Positions 1 through 5,773 of a DNA stretch of 11,974 nt are shown here, one piece after another. Below the pieces are notes generated by a model that saw only the letters and a program-made list of their open reading frames with translations, was not told the DNA's origin and made no database searches. The DNA is from Oscillospiraceae bacterium (lineage in GTDB: Bacteria; Bacillota_A; Clostridia; Oscillospirales; Oscillospiraceae): positions 1 to 11,974 of the forward strand of contig JAGBEM010000263.1 of the NCBI GenBank assembly GCA_017936985.1, given 5' to 3'. A program made the translations under genes and the position numbers. Numbering within the stretch: position 1 is the stretch's first letter; each line of letters begins with the position of its first letter.

Positions 1-369
1 AGCGTAGGGGCGGATATCATCCGCCCGAAAAATGTGTCGTTATCCATAGCAGGCAAAATCGTGGAACAGGGTATTTTACAGATGACATCCCATTATGGAA
101 ACATCGTTGTAGATAAGTATGGCATTATGCCCGATCACATTCATTTCATTCTGCGTATTGAATCGAACCTGGACGGGCGGATGGTATCCGCCCCTACGGT
201 ATCGACAGTGGTTGGATCAATGAAACGGTGGGTTTCAAAGCAAATCGGCAGACCCGTTTGGCAGAAGTCATTCTTTGATCACGGGATACGCAATCAGCAG
301 GATTATGACGAGATCTGGGAGTATATTGAAAATAATCCATTGAAATATGCGTTGAAAAAGGCACCGTGA
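1..369 (+). CDS. REP-associated tyrosine transposase (RAYT, Y1_Tnp/IS200-like), 5' end outside the window
   Basis: A single-strand DNA transposase-like enzyme of the HUH/Y1 family; RAYTs are thought to spread short palindromic REP repeats. The frame is open from base 1, so the gene starts upstream. A GTG at 34 is possible, but the 11 codons before it read VGADIIRP, a stretch typical of RAYTs from gut Clostridia, so that GTG is probably internal. Counting the codon at 1-3 as residue 1, the metal-binding HUH motif is DHIH at 45-48 and the conserved helix WEYIENNP ends the core, with Y108 the likely nucleophile by analogy with E. coli RAYT Tyr115. WQKSFFDHGIRN (87-98) is the conserved stretch before that helix. 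Two REP repeats lie in the coding frame, encoding residues 1-9 and 58-66. The stop codon lies in the loop of a terminator hairpin. No frameshift is visible, so the gene may be active. Family confidence is high; activity is inference. Confidence 0.87.
   Translation, partial: SVGADIIRPKNVSLSIAGKIVEQGILQMTSHYGNIVVDKYGIMPDHIHFILRIESNLDGRMVSAPTVSTVVGSMKRWVSKQIGRPVWQKSFFDHGIRNQQDYDEIWEYIENNPLKYALKKAP
3..27 (+). repeat. REP-like palindrome copy 1, inside the RAYT gene
   Basis: The tail CGTAGGGG (3-10) runs into a perfect hairpin: gggcggat (8-15), loop atc, atccgccc (19-26). It is the same unit as the copies at 174-198, 385-409 and 438-462, in forward orientation. It is read in frame by the transposase as VGADIIRP. 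Confidence 0.85.
174..198 (-). repeat. REP-like palindrome copy 2, inside the RAYT gene
   Basis: A perfect hairpin, gggcggat (175-182), loop ggt, atccgccc (186-193), is followed by the tail CCCCTACG (191-198), so it is inverted relative to copy 1. It is translated in frame as D-GRMVSAPT (residues 58-66), between the HUH motif and the catalytic tyrosine helix. Confidence 0.85.
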
Positions 370-383
370 TGGTGCCTTTTTTT
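355..383. terminator. Bidirectional intrinsic terminator between RAYT and spoVAC
   Basis: An 11-bp perfect stem, aaaaaggcacc (355-365) with ggtgccttttt (371-381), has the loop gtgat and a run of seven T from 377 to 383. The A-run on the left arm gives a T-run on the minus strand, so it can end both the RAYT transcript and the convergent spoVAC transcript. The RAYT stop codon TGA (367-369) lies in the loop. Confidence 0.85.
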
Positions 384-384
384 G

Positions 385-409
385 CAGGCGGATGATATCC
401 GCCCCTACG
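385..409 (-). repeat. REP-like palindrome copy 3, left half of a REPIN-like pair
   Basis: The hairpin ggcggat (387-393), loop gat, atccgcc (397-403) is followed by the tail CCCTACG to 409. It is inverted relative to copy 4. Bases 399-410 are an exact 12-base reverse complement of 437-448, so copies 3 and 4 can also fold together into one long hairpin. Confidence 0.85.
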
Positions 410-437
410 ATGTTGTATGAAAATGTTCAACAGAATT

Positions 438-462
438 CGTAGGGGCGGTTATTAACCGCCCG
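438..462 (+). repeat. REP-like palindrome copy 4, right half of a REPIN-like pair
   Basis: The tail CGTAGGGG (438-445) runs into gggcggtt (443-450), loop att, aaccgccc (454-461). The stem differs from the other three copies (ggtt/aacc instead of ggat/atcc), but both arms have changed together, so pairing is kept. The unit ends at 462, touching the spoVAC stop codon at 463-465. Confidence 0.85.
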
Positions 463-900
463 TTAGAATAAAGTTGTGATCCAATAAATCAAGCCGTACA
501 CCACACTTGCACTCACGCCATACACAATCACCGGTCCTGCAATCGTAAACATCTTCGCACCAACACCAAGAATGAACCCCTCCGTCTTAAACTCAATAGC
601 CGGGGCGGCAATGGAATTGGCAAAACCTGTAATCGGCACCAGCGTACCGGCACCGGCGAATTTGGCAATATTATCGTACAGGCTCAGACCCGTCAGCAGC
701 GCCGACAGCGCGACAAGGCTCATGGATACCGCAGTGGAAGCATCCTGCTTTTCCAGTCCCAACGCCATATATCCGTTCATAGCAAGCTGACCCAGCGTGC
801 AGATCAGCCCACCTACCAAAAACGCAATGGCGCAGTCCTTTAGAATCGGCGACTTCGGCGCCATTTCCTGCACCAGTTTTCCGTATTCCCGTTCAGTCAT
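463..900 (-). CDS. spoVAC: Stage V sporulation protein AC (SpoVAC)
   Basis: A membrane protein of the SpoVA channel, which moves dipicolinic acid and Ca2+ into the forespore during sporulation and out again at germination; SpoVAC of Bacillus behaves like a mechanosensitive channel. The 145 residues match the family in length. Family-like stretches are AFLVGGLICTLGQ (26-38), ALSALLTGLSLYDNIAKFAGAG (64-85), VPITGFANSIAAPAIE (88-103) and TEGFILGVGAKMF (106-118). Hydrophobic segments lie near 24-46, 58-76, 83-102 and 117-144. The ATG is preceded by GGAGGG (minus strand, 907-912) at a 6-base gap. A terminator at 946-973 separates it from the propeller gene, so it probably has its own forespore promoter. 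The usual partners spoVAD and spoVAE do not follow: a REP repeat and the convergent RAYT gene lie there instead. The short SpoVAE is a less likely reading, because this protein has the longer SpoVAC N-terminus. Confidence 0.88.
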   Translation of the reverse strand: MTEREYGKLVQEMAPKSPILKDCAIAFLVGGLICTLGQLAMNGYMALGLEKQDASTAVSMSLVALSALLTGLSLYDNIAKFAGAGTLVPITGFANSIAAPAIEFKTEGFILGVGAKMFTIAGPVIVYGVSASVVYGLIYWITTLF

Positions 901-945
901 AATGATCCCTCCGGTTACAGTGTGTCCAATTTTTACTGGAATATG

Positions 946-973
946 AAAAGGCGCGCTCGGGTGAGCGCGCCTT
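946..973 (-). terminator. Intrinsic terminator after the beta-propeller gene
   Basis: A GC-rich perfect 11-bp stem, aaggcgcgctc (948-958) with gagcgcgcctt (963-973), has the loop gggt. Read on the minus strand the stem ends in TTTT (949-946), a short U-tract. It lies 14 bases after the propeller stop codon and separates that gene from spoVAC. Confidence 0.75.
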
Positions 974-986
974 GCGTAACCGGTTC

Positions 987-2849
987 TTATTCCAGTTCTA
1001 TCACAAAAAAGGTATCTCCAATGGTATACAGCCAGCCATCGATGATCACACTGCGGATATCATTCAAATAGCCCTTGGTTTCGATTCGCTCCACCACATT
1101 CAGTTTCTCCCCGTCAAACTGCAGAAGCAGCAGCTGGGCTTCTGTTTCCATCTTTTCTCGCACCGGAATGCCCACATAGCCATTCTCTCTGTCTATCAGG
1201 TACGCCTTATAGTTAGTAGCAAACTCGTTAGGGCCGTCATAGATACAGACCGACTCCACACTGTTTTCTGCCTCCCGGTAGACCTCGACCTTCAGCGCCC
1301 GTGTCTCTCCATAGCCGATGCCCAGCAAGCAGGCGCCGAAATCTACCAAAGAGCTGGAATAGCCGTCAATAGTACCGGTGTCCTTCCATGTGATATTGGC
1401 TGGATCGCTCAGGTCGAAGAAATACACCGGATCAGTCAGTATAATTACTTCCGCAGTGCAGACATACGCCGTATTGCCATCGAACCGGGCGGATTCAACC
1501 CGCTCGCCTTCAGGCGCAAAACTCTCTACCTTTCCCTTGACGCTCCAATCATCCGTGGAAATGCAATACAGATTGGCGTTATACTTCCAGCTTCTCAATT
1601 CCCAGTAAACCCATTCTCCTCCGTGGTAAACATTCTCATCCACCCAGATATCATATGTGAGTTCATGCGTTGTTGTCACCACGCGGAGCGTGCCATCATA
1701 CACATCCATGGAGTACTGATCTTTAACCACACCATCTACAACAGCACTGCCAAGTTGTTCCAGCCGTTGATCCGCAAAAGAAATGCACAGGATCTCCGTC
1801 ATTCGCTTTACCTTACCATATCCCCGATTTTCCGTAAATGCCACGGGAATAAACATCATATCCTCTGTCACATAGAAATTGTTACTACTAGAAGCCAAAT
1901 ACGCAGCGGTATCCAGAATCTTCCCGTCCCCTTCTTGCACCAGGAGTATAGTGGTGAGGTAGGTGTGGCAGGGATACTTCTGATTGAGAATCGCATCCGG
2001 CTCCAGATGTTCCATATTTTCAAGTTGTCCAATCTTCGGCAGATAGGTATCCCGGTCATCCAAGTCAAGCTTCCAGGTGCTAATGTACATCTTACTCACC
2101 AGCAGAATAACATCGTCCACCTTGCGGGAAGTACCATACTCTCCGGTAATATACTGACACCCCAGTTCCCTGATCCATTTGGGTCTGCTTACATCCAGTG
2201 TGACCACGCAGACCATTTCAACCTCCTTCTGTTCCCCTGTTTTCTGACGATTACCCGCCAGAATCACCGTTGCAATAGTCCCGTCCTCCGACAGATACAT
2301 TTCCATTTTTGATACATGGGAAAAATCAACACGCAGCCGATATGTTGTCAGCCACCTGGACTCGCTTCCAGCGATGGTATAGACCCGCAGTACGGTTTCA
2401 TTTGCATCTTCCTGCAAATAAAAAATGTGCTGTTCAGTCCGTTTGAACAGATCTCCTTCAATAACACCCTGCACCTGATTGTCTGTTACTTCTACATAGC
2501 CGCTTCCGTTAGTCCCAGCGGACTCCTGAAACAACAACTGCTCAACGGGTTCATTCTGCTTGGCAATGATATACTCAAAAATATTCCTGGGCCCGCCGTA
2601 ATCAATGCCTTTGTCCTGGAGATAACCGATTTTACATAGGTTTTTAATCAAGGGATAGTAGGCATCATCCTTGTACGCCGATACACTGGGAGCCATCCAT
2701 TCAAATGGCAGAAACAGCACCACAGCTGCCGTTATCACCAGGCACAAGGACACCATAAGTACAGCTACTTTACGGCTGTTTTTCCGTTTTCTCTTTTCCG
2801 TATGGATCTTCCACAAAACCTCATTGGTTCTTTCATCAAAGGTCTTCAT
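987..2849 (-). CDS. Membrane-anchored beta-propeller domain protein, putative regulator of the adjacent ECF sigma factor
   Basis: The 620-residue protein has a basic cytoplasmic tail of about 27 residues, one membrane segment (about 28-49) and a long extracellular part. The segment TDNQVQGVIEGDLFKR (122-137) resembles the start of the secreted beta-propeller family PF09826 (COG4880), where the usual form is TNVQVxGVDEADIVK. YKAYLIDRENGYVGIPV (547-563) and RSVIIDGWLYTIGD (657-like position at the far C-terminus, about 599-612 of 620) match its end motifs. The start ATG overlaps the sigma gene by 14 bases and has a very strong SD, AAAAGGAGGGG (minus strand, 2857-2867), 7 bases away, so the two are translated together. 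The topology resembles an anti-sigma factor, but no ZAS/RsiW-type anti-sigma domain is visible in the short tail. The domain call is good; the regulatory role is inference from gene order and topology. Confidence 0.78.
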   Translation of the reverse strand: MKTFDERTNEVLWKIHTEKRKRKNSRKVAVLMVSLCLVITAAVVLFLPFEWMAPSVSAYKDDAYYPLIKNLCKIGYLQDKGIDYGGPRNIFEYIIAKQNEPVEQLLFQESAGTNGSGYVEVTDNQVQGVIEGDLFKRTEQHIFYLQEDANETVLRVYTIAGSESRWLTTYRLRVDFSHVSKMEMYLSEDGTIATVILAGNRQKTGEQKEVEMVCVVTLDVSRPKWIRELGCQYITGEYGTSRKVDDVILLVSKMYISTWKLDLDDRDTYLPKIGQLENMEHLEPDAILNQKYPCHTYLTTILLVQEGDGKILDTAAYLASSSNNFYVTEDMMFIPVAFTENRGYGKVKRMTEILCISFADQRLEQLGSAVVDGVVKDQYSMDVYDGTLRVVTTTHELTYDIWVDENVYHGGEWVYWELRSWKYNANLYCISTDDWSVKGKVESFAPEGERVESARFDGNTAYVCTAEVIILTDPVYFFDLSDPANITWKDTGTIDGYSSSLVDFGACLLGIGYGETRALKVEVYREAENSVESVCIYDGPNEFATNYKAYLIDRENGYVGIPVREKMETEAQLLLLQFDGEKLNVVERIETKGYLNDIRSVIIDGWLYTIGDTFFVIELE

Positions 2850-3387
2850 GGGTAATCCCCTCCTTTTCGAGCAATTCTCTCAAGGCGATCTTGGCCCGGG
2901 CATGAATATTATACATTTGCTTGACATTTTTCCCCATAATATGGCGTGCAACTTCCAGTGAAAAACCCTCAAAATAGGTGAGCAAAAGTACCGTTCGGTA
3001 GCTCTCAGGAAGCCTGTTTATGCAAATATACACAGTTTCATCCCGCTGCCTGCGAAGGACCTTGTCTTCGGCACTTTCTGTGCAAAGCACATTTTCCACA
3101 TCCTCCAAAGGCACATATTTTTTATGCCTGCGCAGGTAGTCGATGGCTTTGCTGCGCGCGGACTTATAAAGCCAGGCGCGCAATTTCTGTTCATTTTCGA
3201 AGCGTTTTTCCTTAACAAAGAGCAGCGCGATGGTATCCCCTGCCACATCCTCCGCAGCAGCGGCATCTTTTACATAGCTGTACGCAAATCTTACCAGGGA
3301 ATCAGAATATGTACGGACCACCTGTGCAACGGTGTCCGGGTCTGCCTGGGAGAATCGGCGGCAGCTGCTTTCACCGATCTGGGCCAT
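2836..3387 (-). CDS. ECF-type RNA polymerase sigma factor (sigma-70 family)
   Basis: It directs RNA polymerase to a specific promoter set. Numbered from the ATG at 3387, the 183 residues hold sigma region 2 at about 20-88 (YSDSLVRFAYSYVKDAAAAEDV, ending AWLYKSARSKAIDYLRR) and region 4 at about 118-172 (LPESYRTVLLLTYFEGFSLEVA, then a helix-turn-helix). There is no region 1 or 3, as expected for the ECF class. I prefer the ATG at 3387 because AGAGGTG lies at good spacing; a GTG at 3396 with AGGTG upstream would add three residues (MIH). The last 14 bases overlap the membrane beta-propeller gene, a typical sigma/regulator arrangement. The upstream minus-strand DNA (3440-3475) is AT-rich, but I found no convincing promoter or autoregulated ECF site. 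The targets are unknown. Confidence 0.85.
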   Translation of the reverse strand: MAQIGESSCRRFSQADPDTVAQVVRTYSDSLVRFAYSYVKDAAAAEDVAGDTIALLFVKEKRFENEQKLRAWLYKSARSKAIDYLRRHKKYVPLEDVENVLCTESAEDKVLRRQRDETVYICINRLPESYRTVLLLTYFEGFSLEVARHIMGKNVKQMYNIHARAKIALRELLEKEGITHEDL

Positions 3388-3491
3388 ATGGATCACCTCT
3401 TCACCTATATAACGCTTGAGGATCGGATTCTACTCACTTGTTTTTTTATTTTATAATATTTTTTGTCAGAAAGCAACACGCAGCCTCCCAC

Positions 3492-3520
3492 TTGCCTTTT
3501 GGGCGGCATTTGGTTATAAT
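3492..3520 (+). promoter_or_regulatory. Sigma-A promoter for the TIGR04255/yugP-like genes
   Basis: TTGCCT (3492-3497), a 17-base spacer and a perfect TATAAT (3515-3520) put the start of transcription near 3527, about 25 bases before the ATG at 3552. It lies in the divergent region between the sigma gene and the plus-strand operon. Confidence 0.75.
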
Positions 3521-3551
3521 AGTAAAAAACAATTGGAAATGAGGAATGGAT

Positions 3552-4337
3552 ATGTTTTCCAATCAAGAACGCTGTGTGTACCGGACAAATCAGCTGGGCG
3601 AAGTGATCTGTCAGCTCCGTTTTCCGGAGATTTTGTCCATTGGCGTTCATATTCCAGCAGACTTCCAGGATGCCATCCGGGATGAATTTCCCCAGTATTC
3701 TGCCAGAAAAGAAGCTCCGGCACCGAAGATCACCGGTGCGCCAGGCAACCTGAGTCTGGAAAATCCGCCTGCCACTATCAACTATCAGTTCATGTCCGCA
3801 GACGGTGTGTGGCGTGTGAATTTGACCAGCAAGTTCATTTCACTGGCCTGCACCAAATATACCCAGTGGGAAGATTTTGCACAAAAGCTGGATAAACCCC
3901 TGGCTGCCTTCATAAAAATATATAAGCCTGCTTATTTTGAGCGTGTGGGTCTGCGGTATCTGAACTTCTTTTCCCGTAAGTCTCTGGAGTTGGAAGACAC
4001 ACCTTTCCGGGAACTGTTTCAAAGCTGCTACTTAGGCCCCTTGGCGGAAGAAGATGTGCTCGACAGCAATGTCAGCCGCAGCAGCGTCGATGCCGAAATG
4101 GCTATCCGGGGCGGCTGCCGGGTGAAGATCCATGCAGGTCCTGGCCTTGTGAAGAAAAACGGTCAACAGGACAACGAGATCAAGTTCATCTTTGACCAGG
4201 ATCTGTTCATGCCGGGCAACGTGCCCGTAAACCTGTCCGCCGGTGCTTTAAGCACCCTGCACTCACAGGCCTATGCTATTTTCCGCGGTGCAATCACAGA
4301 TATGCTCCATAACGCCATGGAGCCGGAAACCATTTAA
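3552..4337 (+). CDS. TIGR04255 family protein, function unknown
   Basis: The 261-residue protein resembles the sporadically distributed TIGR04255 family in length and motif order: an N-terminal LGEVICQLRFPEI (15-27), a central YFERVGLRYLNFF (128-140), and a C-terminal helix LHSQAYAIFRGAITDML (236-252). No catalytic motif, signal peptide or membrane segment is seen, so it is probably cytoplasmic. I chose the ATG at 3552 because GAGGA (3541-3545) sits 6 bases before it; the in-frame ATG at 3546 directly abuts that SD and would add only two residues. Its stop codon TAA (4335-4337) overlaps the SD of the next gene, and only 11 bases separate the two, so they are co-transcribed. The family role is not known, and the neighbouring membrane metallopeptidase gives no clear clue. 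The family assignment is from memory of its motifs and is moderately sure. Confidence 0.68.
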   Translation: MFSNQERCVYRTNQLGEVICQLRFPEILSIGVHIPADFQDAIRDEFPQYSARKEAPAPKITGAPGNLSLENPPATINYQFMSADGVWRVNLTSKFISLACTKYTQWEDFAQKLDKPLAAFIKIYKPAYFERVGLRYLNFFSRKSLELEDTPFRELFQSCYLGPLAEEDVLDSNVSRSSVDAEMAIRGGCRVKIHAGPGLVKKNGQQDNEIKFIFDQDLFMPGNVPVNLSAGALSTLHSQAYAIFRGAITDMLHNAMEPETI

Positions 4338-4348
4338 GGAGAATCCCA

Positions 4349-5071
4349 ATGCTATATTACTACGGCTTTGACATGACCTATCTGATTTTAGTGCTGCCCT
4401 GTTTGCTTCTTTCCCTGTGGGCCAGCAGCAATGTCAATTCTACCTTCAAAAAATATGCAAAACAGACCTCACTGCGACACATTACCGGTGCCCAGGCAGC
4501 CCAGCGTGTGCTGAGTGCAAACGGTGTGACGGGTGTGCGCATTGAGCGGATCCATGGCAATCTGACGGATCACTTCGACCCCAAAACCAATGTGATCCGT
4601 CTTTCGGACAGTGTATATGACGCCACCTCTACCGCTGCCATCGGCGTTGCCTGCCACGAAGCCGGCCACGCCGTTCAGTATGCACAGGATTACGCACCCA
4701 TTAAGCTCCGGGCCGCCATTGTTCCTATCACCAATTTCGGCAGCAAGCTGGCCATGCCGCTGATCCTGCTTGGCCTGCTTCTTTCCTTTGGTGAAAGCGT
4801 TTCCTATGGCTTTGTTTACGCAGGTATCGCCTGCTTCGGACTTTCCGTTGTGTTCCAATTGGTAACGCTGCCAGTGGAATTCAACGCCAGCCGCCGGGCT
4901 ATGGAAGCCATCGAGTCCGGAAATATTTTGACCGAGGAAGAACAGCGGGGCGCACGAAAAACCTTGACTGCCGCAGCACTGACCTATGTAGCAGCCACTG
5001 CCGTTGCGTTGGCGCAGTTACTGCGGCTGTTGGTGATCTTCGGCGGCCGCAGCAGTCGCCGCAGAGATTGA
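4349..5071 (+). CDS. YugP-like membrane zinc metallopeptidase (PF04298)
   Basis: A membrane-embedded zinc peptidase of the Zn_peptidase_2/YugP family; its substrates are not established. The 240 residues hold an N-terminal membrane segment (about 9-27), a family stretch HGNLTDHFDPKTNVIRLSD (69-87), and the zinc-binding HExxH motif as HEAGH (103-107), where E104 is the likely catalytic residue. LPVEFNASRRA (174-184) follows and may supply a third ligand (E177). Further membrane segments lie at about 123-146, 150-173 and 207-231. The tail GGRSSRRRD is basic. The SD AGGAG (4337-4341) overlaps the upstream stop, 7 bases from the ATG, so it is in an operon with the TIGR04255 gene. No clear terminator follows. 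Confidence 0.88.
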   Translation: MLYYYGFDMTYLILVLPCLLLSLWASSNVNSTFKKYAKQTSLRHITGAQAAQRVLSANGVTGVRIERIHGNLTDHFDPKTNVIRLSDSVYDATSTAAIGVACHEAGHAVQYAQDYAPIKLRAAIVPITNFGSKLAMPLILLGLLLSFGESVSYGFVYAGIACFGLSVVFQLVTLPVEFNASRRAMEAIESGNILTEEEQRGARKTLTAAALTYVAATAVALAQLLRLLVIFGGRSSRRRD

Positions 5072-5089
5072 GTTTCCAGTATTTGTGCG

Positions 5090-5118
5090 TTGATAGTTTG
5101 ATCCCTTTCTGATAAAAT
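5090..5118 (+). promoter_or_regulatory. Sigma-A promoter for the lipoprotein gene
   Basis: TTGATA (5090-5095), a 17-base spacer and TAAAAT (5113-5118) put the start near 5125, giving a leader of about 42 bases. A small inverted repeat, TGTAC-agcaa-GTACA (5126-5140), begins right at the predicted start and could be an operator or a weak hairpin; its role is unproven. Confidence 0.7.
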
Positions 5119-5166
5119 CGCCACCTGTACAGCAAGTACACTCCCAACGAGAAAGGAATCAACAAA

Positions 5167-5679
5167 ATGAAAAAGATGTTTTGCGCTGCCCTGGCAGCCA
5201 TTACGATTCTGGCTCTGGCCGCCTGTGGCAGCACCACCGGCAGTGAGAGTGAATCGCAGGCAACCGATGGAAGCACCACCCAGACGACTACCGAAGCTAC
5301 GGAAGGCGTTGTGGACACAGCGGTCTTTGAGCAGATCACCCTGGTAGATGACGAAAACACCACCGTCAAGCTCACCGCCATTGATCCGGACAATTTCTGG
5401 GGCTACACTCTGAAGATATTCCTGGAGAACAAGACTGACAAGGAACTGATGTTCACTGTGGAGTCTGTCAGTGTCAACGGCTTTATGTGCGATCCGTTCT
5501 GGGCCGCATCGGTAGCTCCCGGCATGAAAGCCAATGAGGAAATTTCCTTCAGCGAAAGCGATTTTGAAAACAATGGCATTGAGACTGTGGAAGAAATTGT
5601 ATTTACCCTGCGGGTGTTCGACAGTGAGGACTTCCTGTCCGATGACCTGGTCAACGAAACCATTACTGTAAAACCCTGA
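5167..5679 (+). CDS. Small secreted lipoprotein, function unknown
   Basis: The 170-residue precursor has a lipoprotein signal: MKK, a hydrophobic core and the lipobox LAAC with the lipidated cysteine at C20. A Ser/Thr/Glu-rich linker (21-45) leads to one beta-rich domain (about 49-168). This has the look of Ig-like lipoproteins common in Clostridia: a stretch LKIFLENKTDKELMFTVESV (residues about 80-99), then VNGFMCDPFW, a glycine-containing turn, and NNGIETVEEIVFTLRVFDS. I cannot name a family with certainty. The SD AAAGGA (5152-5157) lies 9 bases before the ATG. It has its own promoter and terminator, so it can be expressed alone, although read-through from the metallopeptidase gene is possible. 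Mature location: outer face of the membrane. Confidence 0.8.
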   Translation: MKKMFCAALAAITILALAACGSTTGSESESQATDGSTTQTTTEATEGVVDTAVFEQITLVDDENTTVKLTAIDPDNFWGYTLKIFLENKTDKELMFTVESVSVNGFMCDPFWAASVAPGMKANEEISFSESDFENNGIETVEEIVFTLRVFDSEDFLSDDLVNETITVKP

Positions 5680-5690
5680 CAGAATTTATT

Positions 5691-5723
5691 CGCCCCGGTA
5701 TTGACAACCGGGGCGGATTTTAT
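5691..5723 (+). terminator. Intrinsic terminator after the lipoprotein gene, overlapping the next promoter
   Basis: The stem cgccccggt (5691-5699) pairs with accggggcg (5707-5715); the loop attgaca is followed by gattttatt, an imperfect U-tract. The loop contains the -35 box TTGACA of the promoter that drives the abrB-type operon. Confidence 0.75.
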
Positions 5724-5729
5724 TATAAT
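5701..5729 (+). promoter_or_regulatory. Perfect consensus sigma-A promoter for the AbrB/PLP enzyme/transporter operon
   Basis: TTGACA (5701-5706), exactly 17 bases, then TATAAT (5724-5729): a full match to the sigma-A consensus. The start would be near 5736. The -35 box lies in the loop of the upstream terminator and the spacer contains its 3' arm. Confidence 0.88.
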
Positions 5730-5735
5730 CTGTCG

Positions 5736-5762
5736 GTGTGAAAAGTATGAAAAGTGTGAAAG
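5736..5762 (+). repeat. Triple 9-bp tandem repeat in the abrB-type leader (possible operator)
   Basis: Three head-to-tail units, GTGTGAAAA (5736-5744), GTATGAAAA (5745-5753) and GTGTGAAAG (5754-5762), run from the predicted transcription start into the SD of the next gene. The spacing is close to one helical turn, as would suit binding by an oligomeric regulator such as an AbrB-type protein. The function is inference. Confidence 0.6.
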
Positions 5763-5773
5763 GAGTTGGTCTT

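Noticed and set aside
916..945. Possible sigma-G promoter for spoVAC on the minus strand (CACTGTA with an upstream TCATA)
   Set aside because: The -35 and -10 spacing is off by one or more, one conserved base is wrong in each box, and the implied start would fall in the SD.
972..2312. 446-codon open frame on the plus strand
   Set aside because: It is antisense to the beta-propeller gene, begins inside the terminator hairpin, and reads as a low-similarity, His/Ile-rich sequence without domains.
3440..3475. AT-rich stretch that could be the sigma gene promoter on the minus strand
   Set aside because: TATAAA-like sequences are present, but no -35 box lies at 16-18 bases and no GGAAC/CGTC-type ECF pair is visible.
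5738..5773. GTG start that would lengthen the AbrB-type protein by 12 residues
   Set aside because: It lies at about +3 of the predicted transcript with no SD, and the added residues only translate the tandem repeats and the SD of the better start.
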